Shown: in pieces, positions 8,686-16,514 of the stretch | Position numbering within the stretch: position 1 is the first letter of the stretch | Layout of the letters: each line of letters starts with the position of its first letter | NCBI GenBank assembly: GCA_050789255.1 | Contig: JBOZRQ010000013.1 | Coordinates: 1 to 64,000, forward strand | Source: JBOZRQ01 sp050789255 | GTDB taxonomy: Bacteria > Bacillota > Sulfobacillia > Symbiobacteriales > Symbiobacteriaceae | Length of the DNA stretch: 64,000 nucleotides | Reading direction: 5' to 3' | Position numbers and translations under genes: made by a program | The notes under the pieces: model-generated | Told to the model about the DNA's origin: nothing | Seen by the model: the letters and a program-made list of their open reading frames with translations, nothing else | The model's database searches: none

Positions 8686-9687
8686 TTAGCGGCGGAAAGC
8701 GTCGGCGTATTGCGCCGCCACCTTGATCGCCTCTTCCATCGAAACGGAGCTGGCAAGGCCCTTGCCGGCGATGTCGAAGCCGGTCCCATGGTCGACGGAG
8801 CTGCGGAGGAACGGCAGGCCGTTGGTGACCGAGACCGTGCGATGGAAGTCATACATTTTGGCCGCGATGTGGCCCTGGTCATGATAGAGGCTGAGCACGG
8901 CGTCAAAGCGGCCCTGCGCAGCGTGCCAGAAGACCGAGTCAGCAGGCGATGGGCCGTAGGCATCGATCCCCTCGGCGCGGGCAGCGGCGATCGCGGGCTC
9001 GAGCTCGCGGACCTCTTCGTCACCGAAAAGTCCGTGCTCGCCGGCATGCGGGTTCAGGCCAGCGACCACCAGCTTCGGATTGGTGACGCCCAGGCGCTCC
9101 AGGGCCTCCTTGGAACGGCGCAGGTAATCGAGCGTCCGCTCCTTGGTGATCTGGGTGCAAGCCTTCGCCAGGGAGACGTGGCGGGTCATAAAGAAGATGC
9201 GCAGGCCCTTGACCTCGAACATCGTGAGCGGATCGTGGCTGCCCGTCATCTCGCCGTAGATCTCGGTGTGGCCGATGAAGTCGATCTTGGCGGCCTTCAG
9301 GGCCTCCTTGTTGATGGGCGCCGTGGCGACGGCGTCTACCTCGCCGGCCTTCGCCAGCTCAATGGAGCGCACGATGTACTCAAAGGCGGCCCGGCCGGCC
9401 TGGGCCTGGATCTTGCCCCACTCCAGGGTGGCGATATCCACATTTTTCAGGTCGATCAGGTCGATGGCGCCCAGCTCATACTTACCCTCAGCAGGCGAAG
9501 CGACCGTGTTGATCGTCAGCTTCACGCCGGTGCTCTCCATGGCCCGCTGCACCACCTGGGCGTCGCCGATCAGGAGCGGGCGGCAGAGGGCGTAGATCTC
9601 TGGGTTGGCCAGGGACTTTACGACGATCTCGGGGCCGATGGAGGCGGGGTCGCCGAGGGTGATGCCGATCAAAGGACGATTAGTCAT
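8686..9687 (-). CDS. pdxA2: PdxA2-type 4-phosphate dehydrogenase (4-hydroxythreonine-4-phosphate dehydrogenase family)
   Basis: This 333-residue protein is of the PdxA family: GDPASIGPE near residue 12, GHTE, NPHAGE and YHDQGH supply the three metal-binding histidines, and NGLPFLRSSVDHGT lies near the C-terminus. PdxA itself makes pyridoxal phosphate, but the PdxA2 branch, which co-occurs with DUF1537 kinases, oxidises D-threonate or D-erythronate 4-phosphate to dihydroxyacetone phosphate and CO2. Here it follows a DUF1537 kinase with an eight-base overlap, so the catabolic role is more likely than vitamin B6 synthesis. No other B6 gene is nearby. Confidence 0.87.
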   Translation of the reverse strand: MTNRPLIGITLGDPASIGPEIVVKSLANPEIYALCRPLLIGDAQVVQRAMESTGVKLTINTVASPAEGKYELGAIDLIDLKNVDIATLEWGKIQAQAGRAAFEYIVRSIELAKAGEVDAVATAPINKEALKAAKIDFIGHTEIYGEMTGSHDPLTMFEVKGLRIFFMTRHVSLAKACTQITKERTLDYLRRSKEALERLGVTNPKLVVAGLNPHAGEHGLFGDEEVRELEPAIAAARAEGIDAYGPSPADSVFWHAAQGRFDAVLSLYHDQGHIAAKMYDFHRTVSVTNGLPFLRSSVDHGTGFDIAGKGLASSVSMEEAIKVAAQYADAFRR

Positions 9688-10954
9688 GATTCTGGACCTC
9701 CTTGAGGATTTGGTTTACGCAGAGAACGGCGGCGTCAGGGCCGCCCACAAGCCCGCCCTTGGTCACAATGGGCAAACCGGGGTACTGCCCCCCCAGAAGG
9801 CGGCCTGCAACGGCGAGGGGGATCACCTCTTCCACCACGTTGATCGCCTTGGAGCCCAGCCGCCGGCACACCGCCAGCGTAACGTCGCCGCCGCTGGTGT
9901 ACAGCCCGGCGATCTCGGAGACGGCACCCAGCATCTGGGCAGCGATCTCAGCGAATCCGGCGGCGATCGCCTCCCCCGCCTTGTGGCCGGGCAGGCTCAT
10001 CAGCTCGCTGGATGTAACCCCAATGATAAGCCGGTCATTGGGCAGGGCGGTCAGCTCCGCCACCACCCGCTGCACCTCGGCGTCGGAGGACGCACCGCCC
10101 TCCGCAAGGGCGCCGGCGTCCACGGTCACCAGGGCCGCCCCCAGATCCCGCTCCAGCTTCTCTATCTGCTGGCGGGTATTAGAGGAGACGCTGCCGCAGA
10201 CGACCATCACCCGCCGATGCCGTTGGGCCATGAGGGCGCCGGCGTACGCAGCCGTCAGGGGGCCGGGGTCGGCGGCAATCACCGTCAGGCCGCTGAGCAC
10301 CATGCCGACCCCAAGGGCCGTGATGTCATCGTTGGTCTCCGCGTCGGGGCAGATCATCCGGACACCGCTTTGAGCCAGCTGGCGCAGCGCGCGGGCCACC
10401 GCTTCGGCGCCCTCCCGGACGGTCGCCAGGGGCAACTGCCCCACGGTCAGTTGGGTCTGTTTGGCCAGGAGGGTGGGCAGGTGGGATTCGGTGATCGGGC
10501 AGAGCGGGTCATGCCGGACCGCCGTCTCCTCCAGAAGCGTGCCGCCCACGTAATGCATGCCGTCTCGGGTGGTGCGGCCCGAGGAGGGAAAGGCCCCGGT
10601 CACCACCGCAACGGAGTTGGGACCCAGCACGCCGAGCAGCGCCTCGATCTCCGGCCCCAGGATGCCCCGGAGCGTGGAGTCGATCCGCTTGGCGACGGGA
10701 CGGCCTTTGTGGGCCATGATCATCTCAGCTGCCCGGACGACCCGGCTGCGGGCTTCGGCTGCCGGCAGGGCACGGGAGTCGGTATTGACGGCGACGCAGT
10801 CGTATCCCGCCAGCCCGCCGTCGGGCCAATCCATGCCCGTCAGGGAGGCCGTGCGGAAACCGCGCCGGCGCAGTAGGATGCAGGTTCCGTTCTGCCCCGT
10901 CAGATCGTCGGCAATGATGCCGAGGAGCGACCGGGGTTTGTCAGACCAGGTCAA
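9680..10954 (-). CDS. Four-carbon acid sugar kinase family protein (DUF1537), module 2
   Basis: The 424-residue DUF1537 kinase carries IIADDLTG (13-20) and the canonical substrate motif KRIDSTLRGILGPE (89-102). The C-terminal nucleotide-binding half contains TSGGDVTLAVCRRLG. Paired with PdxA2 it fits the DtnK route in which a tetronate is phosphorylated at C4 and then oxidatively decarboxylated. It starts with TTG at 10954, inside the last codons of the DeoR gene (overlap 14 bases), behind GAAGGGG. The order deoR-kinase-pdxA2 is one transcription unit. It shares the fold with the module 1 kinase but differs in the substrate loop. Confidence 0.88.
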   Translation of the reverse strand: MTWSDKPRSLLGIIADDLTGQNGTCILLRRRGFRTASLTGMDWPDGGLAGYDCVAVNTDSRALPAAEARSRVVRAAEMIMAHKGRPVAKRIDSTLRGILGPEIEALLGVLGPNSVAVVTGAFPSSGRTTRDGMHYVGGTLLEETAVRHDPLCPITESHLPTLLAKQTQLTVGQLPLATVREGAEAVARALRQLAQSGVRMICPDAETNDDITALGVGMVLSGLTVIAADPGPLTAAYAGALMAQRHRRVMVVCGSVSSNTRQQIEKLERDLGAALVTVDAGALAEGGASSDAEVQRVVAELTALPNDRLIIGVTSSELMSLPGHKAGEAIAAGFAEIAAQMLGAVSEIAGLYTSGGDVTLAVCRRLGSKAINVVEEVIPLAVAGRLLGGQYPGLPIVTKGGLVGGPDAAVLCVNQILKEVQNHD

Positions 10955-11702
10955 GCTCTACCCCTTCTTTCCGTATGACCCGGGCCAGCTCGACCGGCAG
11001 CCCGGTGTCGGTGATGATGTGGGAGATGGCCTGTAGCGGCGCGATCTGGTAGTTGGCGCGGAGTCCGACCTTCGCGGCGTCCACCAGGACGACGCTCCGT
11101 CGGGCCGCCCGGAGCATGGCCTGCTTCAGCTGCACCTTGTCAAGGTTGGGCGTTGTCAGGCCGTGCTCGCTGTCGATGGCCGAGGCTCCCAGGAACGCCA
11201 GGTCCACGGTCAGCCCCCGGAGCATCTGCTCGGCGAACGGACCGTACAGGTTGTAACCCTCGGGCTGAGCGACGCCGCCTGTCACCATCACACGAATGCC
11301 GGGCTCATCACACAGCTCCAAGGCGATCTTCAGGTCCACGGTGACCACGGTCAGGTTCCTTCGACCCCGCAGGCAGCGTGCCAACGCTGCCGTGGTTGAG
11401 CCGGCGTCCAGCAAAATCAGATCGCCGTCGCTGACCAGGTCGGCGGCCCTGCGGGCGATGCGCTCCTTCTCTTCGGTGCGTTCCACAGCCTTGGCGGCAT
11501 ATGGCAGTTCGCGAATACTCGGACCAAGGGGGCGGGCGCCGCCATAGGTTCTGAGCAGCCGCCCTTCCGCAGCCAGCTGCTCCAGGTCCCGGCGAATCGT
11601 CATTTCGGAGACCCCGAACTCCTCGACCAGGTCGCGCACCTGCACCTGACCGTGTTGCTCGAGCCAGCTCAGAATCTGTTCGTGTCGGGTGTTCCTGGGC
11701 AC
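10941..11702 (-). CDS. DeoR family transcriptional regulator
   Basis: This 253-residue repressor-type protein has an N-terminal winged helix (RHEQILSWLEQHGQVQVRDL, then VSEMTIRRDLEQLA near 31-44) and a DeoR C-terminal sugar-phosphate sensor domain with DAGSTTAALARCL. DeoR proteins usually respond to phosphorylated sugars, which fits control of the kinase and PdxA2 genes downstream. The start is GTG at 11702 behind AGAGGTG. A well-formed promoter lies 40-68 bases upstream with a repeated TGTTCG around its -35, suggesting self-regulation. Confidence 0.9.
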   Translation of the reverse strand: MPRNTRHEQILSWLEQHGQVQVRDLVEEFGVSEMTIRRDLEQLAAEGRLLRTYGGARPLGPSIRELPYAAKAVERTEEKERIARRAADLVSDGDLILLDAGSTTAALARCLRGRRNLTVVTVDLKIALELCDEPGIRVMVTGGVAQPEGYNLYGPFAEQMLRGLTVDLAFLGASAIDSEHGLTTPNLDKVQLKQAMLRAARRSVVLVDAAKVGLRANYQIAPLQAISHIITDTGLPVELARVIRKEGVELDLV

Positions 11703-11741
11703 AATGGTTCACCTCTGGTCCTCAGGTCGGATTCCGCCATG

Positions 11742-11770
11742 ATCATAGCACCAATGTTCGATTCGATCAA
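11742..11770 (-). promoter_or_regulatory. Promoter of the deoR-kinase-pdxA2 operon
   Basis: On the minus strand TTGATC and TATGAT are spaced by exactly 17 bases, a good vegetative sigma promoter, 40 bases upstream of the deoR start. TGTTCG occurs at 11755-11760 (within the spacer) and 11778-11783 (just upstream of -35), a plausible DeoR half-site pair. Confidence 0.6.
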
Positions 11771-11911
11771 CCCCGCGTGTTCGTTTCTATCATCTCTTTG
11801 CGCCCCAAGCACAGAGGACAAAATTGCAGAAATGAAGAAATTCGCTGTCACGATCCACCAGAATCATCCGCTGTAATAGACGAGAGGCCTCTCCGGAAGG
11901 TGTGTTAGGCG

Positions 11912-12439
11912 GTGGAGATGACCCGTAGCGTTGCCCACACGGTGGACCAGCAGACGGAGCTGTGGGAGGAGCATCGGGACCGGGTCTACCGGTACCTGCT
12001 TCGCCTGACCGGCGAGCCGGACACGGCCGAAGACCTGACCCAGGAGACATTCCTGCAGGCGTTCCGGGACCTCGGCCGCTCCCACACGGCCGCAACCAAC
12101 ACCCACGCCTGGGTGATGCGCCTGGCCACCAACCGGGCCATGGATTTGTTCCGCCGGCGCCGCCTGATTAAGTGGATACCCTTTCTGCCCGACCACCACG
12201 GCGGCGTAGCCGAGGATTCTGCAGAGTCCCTGGCTCAGCGTGACCTGGTGGCCGCGGCCCTGCGAAAGCTTGCTCCGGACGCGGCGGCTATCCTGCTGCT
12301 CAGGGATGCTGAAGGCTTTTCCGGCCCCGAGATCGCAGCCATGCTGGACCTGGAGCAGGCCGCAGTGCGCAAGCGGCTCAGCCGGGCCCGCGAGGCCTTC
12401 CGCACCGAGTATTTGCGCCTGAAAGGAGATGCGCCATGA
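11912..12439 (+). CDS. ECF sigma-70 factor
   Basis: The 175-residue protein is an extracytoplasmic-function sigma factor: region 2 (EHRDRVYRYLLRLTGEPDTAEDLTQETFLQAF, about residues 15-46) and region 4 (LRDAEGFSGPEIAAMLDLEQAAVRKRLSRARE, about 128-160). The start may be GTG at 11912 (GGAAGG 11 bases upstream) or ATG at 11918, which sits almost on GGTGGAG. Its last codons overlap the start of the anti-sigma gene by four bases, so the two are co-translated. The inducing signal is not visible. Confidence 0.92.
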   Translation: MEMTRSVAHTVDQQTELWEEHRDRVYRYLLRLTGEPDTAEDLTQETFLQAFRDLGRSHTAATNTHAWVMRLATNRAMDLFRRRRLIKWIPFLPDHHGGVAEDSAESLAQRDLVAAALRKLAPDAAAILLLRDAEGFSGPEIAAMLDLEQAAVRKRLSRAREAFRTEYLRLKGDAP

Positions 12440-13329
12440 CCTGCGCATTTGATTCCGACCTGATCGCCCTGTATGCCGGCGGCGACGCTCCCCCAGGGGA
12501 TGCAGCGCTCGTGGAGGAGCACCTGGCGTCCTGCCCGGCCTGCCGTGCACGGCTTGAGGAGCACCGTCAGGGGATGGACCTGATGAGAGAGCATCAGCGT
12601 GAAGTCCGGTACCCCCACGCCGCTGTGCCCGCCCGCCGTGCCCTCCGCCCGGTCTGGCGGCTTGCCGTGGCTGCGGTGGTCCTCCTGGGCGCCCTGGGGG
12701 CGGCCGGGGTGTACACGGAGTCGCCCGCCGTGGCTGCGTTGCTCAAGACCTTTGGCCTGGTGCAGGTCAAGGAGTTGAACAAAGAGGAAGCACGAGCGTT
12801 CGAGGCCAAGCTCCGGGCCGACTTGGTCAGGCAGCCCGGGCCCCAGGAGATTACCTATGATGACGAAGGCAAGGGGCGGGACGCCAGTGGCCAGGTGGTT
12901 TCAGTGCGGTCGACAATGGTCACCTTTGAGGAGGCCGAGCGTGCGGTCGATTACCGGTTGCTCAAGCCAGGTTACCTGCCGGAGGGCTTTCCCCCAAGCT
13001 TCGCATCCATTTTCCTGAACAACCGCCAGGGCGATGTCGTGTTTGCGTATGGCGGGGGGAGCTTGACCATTCACCAGACGGCACCTCGGAAAGAGCCGTT
13101 CCGGTACATTGATCTGCCGGAGGGCGCCACGGAGACCGTGCAGGTAGCGGGGGAGCCTGCGCTCGTCATTCGTGGCAGCTGGGGAGCGGGCCACGGGCCG
13201 TCGGGGTGGAGACCCGAAGTACCGGTTACCCTGCTATTTTCTCGAGGCGAGCAAGTCATCCGCATCGTCGCCGGTCAGATCGGATTCCCAACGGAAGAGC
13301 TGATCAAGATCGCCGAGTCGCTGCAATAA
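12436..13329 (+). CDS. Membrane-anchored anti-sigma factor with zinc-finger and DUF4367-like domain
   Basis: This 297-residue protein has a short N-terminal anti-sigma zinc finger (His29, Cys33, Cys36), one membrane helix around residues 72-93, and a long extracytoplasmic part ending in a DUF4367-like region (YRLLKPGYLPEGFPPSFASIF, then GGGSLTIHQT). The N-terminal part would hold the ECF sigma factor at the membrane and the outer domain would sense envelope conditions. The ATG overlaps the sigma stop (ATGA) behind AAAGGAG. The layout is that of RsgI/RsiW-like regulators, but the outer domain ligand is unknown. Confidence 0.87.
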   Translation: MTCAFDSDLIALYAGGDAPPGDAALVEEHLASCPACRARLEEHRQGMDLMREHQREVRYPHAAVPARRALRPVWRLAVAAVVLLGALGAAGVYTESPAVAALLKTFGLVQVKELNKEEARAFEAKLRADLVRQPGPQEITYDDEGKGRDASGQVVSVRSTMVTFEEAERAVDYRLLKPGYLPEGFPPSFASIFLNNRQGDVVFAYGGGSLTIHQTAPRKEPFRYIDLPEGATETVQVAGEPALVIRGSWGAGHGPSGWRPEVPVTLLFSRGEQVIRIVAGQIGFPTEELIKIAESLQ

Positions 13330-13347
13330 ACGCTGCCGCGAACCTTT

Positions 13348-13400
13348 GCGCCCCCTTCCGGCGTCCATCAATCGGATGACGAACAGCCAGAAGGGGGCGC
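13348..13400 (+). promoter_or_regulatory. Hairpin covering the ribosome site of the 65-residue gene
   Basis: GCGCCCCCTTC (13348-13358) and GAAGGGGGCGC (13390-13400) are perfect 11-base inverted arms with a 31-base loop. The second arm contains the Shine-Dalgarno site AAGGGGG and ends one base before the ATG at 13402. There is no U tract, so it looks like a translation-blocking structure rather than a terminator. Confidence 0.6.
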
Positions 13401-13401
13401 C

Positions 13402-13599
13402 ATGTTTATGTTGGTGAAGGTCTATCTGGAGGACGATGAGCTGCTCAAGTTCCTGGCCGGCCAGCCATGCGAAGGGTATTTCGTCTCGTACGCCGAGAAC
13501 CACCGGGACTGCGAGGTCATGGTTCCCCGCGAGAAGGTCGAGGCCGTTGAGCGCAACGCAATCTTTGGTCCCCGGCTGCGGGCAAGGGTCACGCCCTAG
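13402..13599 (+). CDS. Small protein of unknown function (65 residues)
   Basis: I do not recognise a family. The product is acidic at first (VKVYLEDDELLKFLAGQPCEGYF) and basic at the end (GPRLRARVTP), with two cysteines (23 and 37), no signal peptide and no membrane segment. It has a strong ribosome site, AAGGGGG, but this is held in a hairpin with an upstream arm. It lies 72 bases after the anti-sigma gene on the same strand, so it could be part of the same regulon. Codon use with G/C in third positions looks like a real gene. Confidence 0.6.
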   Translation: MFMLVKVYLEDDELLKFLAGQPCEGYFVSYAENHRDCEVMVPREKVEAVERNAIFGPRLRARVTP

Positions 13600-13856
13600 T
13601 CAGCGGCGCTGGCCCACGCATCATAGCCATCAGCGATCTTCCTGAGAGTCCCGTCCATGCAGCCAGTCTCCTCCTCAAGCTGATCCGTACTCCCATTGCA
13701 CCACACAAATCCCTTGCGGCCCAGACATTTCAGGGGATATTTTTCGGGATTCGAATGATCCCAAAAAGGGTTTTGCACGATCTTAGTAAAAACATCTAAG
13801 GGGGTACAAATAGACACCCACATCTTCTAATCCCATCACACCTAGGGGGAAGACAA
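13600..13856. other. AT-richer intergenic region before the first peptide ABC operon
   Basis: This stretch has clearly lower GC than its neighbours. It contains a small hairpin at about 13738-13772 in which GGGAT/ATCCC is flanked by T5 and A5, able to act as a weak terminator on either strand. An open frame on the minus strand (13596-13823, 75 codons) has no good ribosome site. The promoter of the binding protein gene at 13857 must lie here, but no clear -35/-10 pair stands out. Confidence 0.35.
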
Positions 13857-15488
13857 ATGCGTTCCATGACTCGCATGTTGGGCCTGGTTCTGGCGGCCAG
13901 CGTGGTCATCGCCGGCTGCGGCGGTGGCTCCAAGCCGGCGCCTGCGGACAGCGGCACCAACACCCAGACCCAGGTAGATCCCAGCAAGCCCGTCCAGGGC
14001 GGCACCCTGACCCGCGCCCTCTCCTACGGCGACCCCGGCAACCTTGACCCGATCATGAAGTCCGATGTGGCTGCCCAAATGGTCACCATGAACATCATCG
14101 ACACGCTGATCAAGTTCAACCCGGTCAGCAAGCAGGTCGAGAACCGGGTCGCTGAGAAGTATAGCGTCTCTGCCGACGGCAAGGTTTACACCTTCGACCT
14201 GCGCAAGGGCGTGCTCTTCCACAACGGACGTGAGCTGAAGGCCGCCGACATCAAGTACACCTTCGAGCGGGCGGTCAACCCGAAGAACGCCTCCGTCACC
14301 CAGAACATGTTCGACGCCGTCGTCGGCGCCGTCGAGTTCAAGAAGGGTGAGGCCACGGAGATCAAGGGCATCGAGGTGAAGGGCGACTACCAGGTCGTCA
14401 TCACCCTGAAGGATCCCAAGCCCACCTTCATCTACGACCTGTCCGGCCCCGCCGCCGGCATCGTGCCCAAGGAAGAGGTTGAGAAGCTCGGCGCCGACTT
14501 CGGCCAGAAGGTCGTCGGCAGCGGCCCCTTTAAGCTGAAGGAATGGAAGAAGGACGACAAGATCGTCCTGGAGGCCTTCGACAAGTACTACGGCGGCCGC
14601 CCCTACCTCGACCAGGTCGTCTTCCGCGTGATGAAGGAAGAGGCGACCCGTGACGCCGAGTTCCAGGCTGGCTCCATCGACTCCATGGTCCTGGGCGAGG
14701 CGCTCTACAAGCGGTACTCCGCCGACGCCGAGAAGGCCAAGCAGATCGTGGAGGTCCCCGAGCTCTTCACCCGTGCCATCCATTTCAACACCACCAAGGC
14801 CCCCTTCAACAACGTGAAGGTCCGTCAGGCCATCAACTACGCCATCGACAAGAAGGTCGTCATTGAGAAGGTCCTCAACAACAAGGCCTACCCTGCCACG
14901 GGCGTCCTGCAGACCTCCAGCTCCGCCTACAACAAGGACCTGAAGGGCTACGAGTACAACCCCGACAAGGCCAAGGCTCTGCTGAAGGATGCCGGCATGG
15001 AGGCGGGCTTCGAGTTCGAGGTCTTCGTCACCTCGTCGACCGCCAAGTGGGCGGAAGCCTTCGCCACCTACCTGAACCCGCTGAACATCAAGATCAAGAT
15101 CACCCAGATGGAGTCCGCCACCCTGCTCGACCGGGCTCGTAAGGGCGACTACCAGACCGTGATCTTCTCGACCGGCGGCGACGTCGACCCGATCTCCTTC
15201 CTGGGCCGCTTCGCCTCCAAGAACCACGGCGCCGCCGGCAACGTCACCCTCTACAAGAACGAGAAGGTCGACCAGCTGCTGGCCACCGCCGAGAAGACCG
15301 TGGACCAGGCCGAGCGGATCAAGCTGGCCCAGCAGGCCGAGCAGATCATCGTCGACGAGGCGCCCTGGTTCATCTTCAACTACAACAAGGCCGTCATGAT
15401 CGCGCAGCCCTGGGTCAAGGGCTACCAGCCGGTCCCGACCGACATCGACTTCCAGGACATGTCCAAGGTCTGGATCACCAAGAAGTAA
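13857..15488 (+). CDS. Peptide/nickel-type ABC transporter substrate-binding lipoprotein (SBP family 5)
   Basis: The 543-residue product has a lipoprotein signal (MLGLVLAASVVIAGCGGG, modified Cys about residue 21) and an SBP_bac_5 domain (GGTLTRALSYGDPGNLDPI; VAEKYSVSADGKVYTFDLRKGVLFHNGREL). Such proteins bind di- or oligopeptides, or sometimes other solutes, outside the cell. AGGGGG stands upstream of the ATG. The coding sequence is unusually rich in C-ending codons, a sign of high expression. It is followed by a hairpin and then two permease genes; no ATPase genes follow. Confidence 0.9.
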   Translation: MRSMTRMLGLVLAASVVIAGCGGGSKPAPADSGTNTQTQVDPSKPVQGGTLTRALSYGDPGNLDPIMKSDVAAQMVTMNIIDTLIKFNPVSKQVENRVAEKYSVSADGKVYTFDLRKGVLFHNGRELKAADIKYTFERAVNPKNASVTQNMFDAVVGAVEFKKGEATEIKGIEVKGDYQVVITLKDPKPTFIYDLSGPAAGIVPKEEVEKLGADFGQKVVGSGPFKLKEWKKDDKIVLEAFDKYYGGRPYLDQVVFRVMKEEATRDAEFQAGSIDSMVLGEALYKRYSADAEKAKQIVEVPELFTRAIHFNTTKAPFNNVKVRQAINYAIDKKVVIEKVLNNKAYPATGVLQTSSSAYNKDLKGYEYNPDKAKALLKDAGMEAGFEFEVFVTSSTAKWAEAFATYLNPLNIKIKITQMESATLLDRARKGDYQTVIFSTGGDVDPISFLGRFASKNHGAAGNVTLYKNEKVDQLLATAEKTVDQAERIKLAQQAEQIIVDEAPWFIFNYNKAVMIAQPWVKGYQPVPTDIDFQDMSKVWITKK

Positions 15489-15514
15489 GCTAGGATCCTC
15501 AACTGAACAGAAGG

Positions 15515-15538
15515 GCCGGGCCCCCGGTGGGGTCCGGC
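15515..15538 (+). terminator. Intercistronic hairpin after the binding protein gene
   Basis: GCCGGGCCCC and GGGGTCCGGC form a ten-pair stem (one G-U pair) with a four-base loop, 26 bases past the stop codon. No U run follows, so it is more likely a partial terminator or RNA stabiliser than a full stop before the permease genes. Confidence 0.55.
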
Positions 15539-15563
15539 TCCTCTGTGAGCAAGGAGTAAGGCC

Positions 15564-16499
15564 ATGCTGCGTTATCTAGCCCGCCGGGTTGCACAGCTGA
15601 TCCCCATTCTGATCGGCGTAACCCTGGTCACCTTCATCCTGATGAATGTCGTTGCGGGCGACCCTGTCATGCAGTTGATCGACGAGCGCTCGGCCGGCAT
15701 GGACCAGTCCATGGTCGAGAATATCAAGAAGCAGTGGGGTCTGGACAAGCCCCTGCCGATTCAGTACCTGCGCTTCGTCGGCAACGCTTTGACAGGTGAC
15801 CTGGGACGCTCATTCGCTTCCCGTCAACAGGTGTCCGAAGCCGTAGTGGAACGCCTTCCGGCCACGCTCAAGCTGGGCGCCATCGCCCTTGTTTACGCCT
15901 GCATTGTCGGCATTACCGCCGGCACCGTCGCAGCGGCCCGGCGAAACTCCTGGTTCGATACCGGCGCGATGTTTGTCGCGCTCGGCGGTGTTTCGATCCC
16001 CGTCTTCTGGCTCGCCTTGATGCTCATGTATGTCTTCGCGGTCTGGCTCAAATGGCTGCCGGCCTCCGGCTACGGCAACGGGCAGTTAAAATACTTGATC
16101 ATGCCCGCCTTTACCTTGGGCGCCGTCTACACTGGCACCCTGGCCCGCGTGACCCGCTCGGCCATGCTGGGCGTCATTCGCTCTGACTTCATCACCACCG
16201 CACGGGCCAAAGGCCTGGCGGAACGGGTTGTCATATTCAAACATGCCTTGCGCAACGCCATGATCCCCATCATTACCGTCATTGGCCTGCAGATGGAGTC
16301 GCTCTTCTCGGGCGCCGTCATCACGGAGACGATCTTCAACTGGCCCGGCGTCGGCCGCCTTCTGATCGATGCGATCAACAAGCGGGACCTGCCCATGGTG
16401 CAAGGCGCCGTCATTTGGATCGCCCTGGTGATCGCCCTGATCAACCTGCTCGTGGACGTGGCCTACGCTGCGGCGGATCCGCGAATCCGGTACCACTAG
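15564..16499 (+). CDS. Peptide-type ABC transporter permease (DppB-like)
   Basis: This 311-residue membrane protein begins MLRYLARRVAQLIPILIGVTLVTFILMNVVAGDP, the DppB/OppB opening, and carries the EAA-type loop RSDFITTARAKGLAERVVIFKHALRNAMIPII that contacts the ATPase. About six membrane helices are visible. AAGGAG precedes the ATG. It pairs with the next gene to make the channel. Presence of a normal EAA loop implies a working ATPase partner encoded elsewhere. Confidence 0.9.
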   Translation: MLRYLARRVAQLIPILIGVTLVTFILMNVVAGDPVMQLIDERSAGMDQSMVENIKKQWGLDKPLPIQYLRFVGNALTGDLGRSFASRQQVSEAVVERLPATLKLGAIALVYACIVGITAGTVAAARRNSWFDTGAMFVALGGVSIPVFWLALMLMYVFAVWLKWLPASGYGNGQLKYLIMPAFTLGAVYTGTLARVTRSAMLGVIRSDFITTARAKGLAERVVIFKHALRNAMIPIITVIGLQMESLFSGAVITETIFNWPGVGRLLIDAINKRDLPMVQGAVIWIALVIALINLLVDVAYAAADPRIRYH

Positions 16500-16514
16500 A
16501 AAGGGGGAGCCGTT

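Noticed and set aside
8686..9687. Assigning the PdxA-type gene to vitamin B6 synthesis
   Set aside because: Context with a DUF1537 kinase and DeoR regulator and absence of other B6 genes favour the PdxA2 catabolic branch.
13596..13823. 75-codon minus-strand frame before the first peptide ABC operon
   Set aside because: The text looks partly protein-like, but there is no good ribosome site, it contains a terminator-like hairpin and overlaps the expected promoter region, so support is too weak.
13842..15227. 461-codon open frame opposite the first peptide binding protein gene
   Set aside because: Its Gly/Leu/Val/Asp-rich text is an antisense shadow of a high-expression gene.
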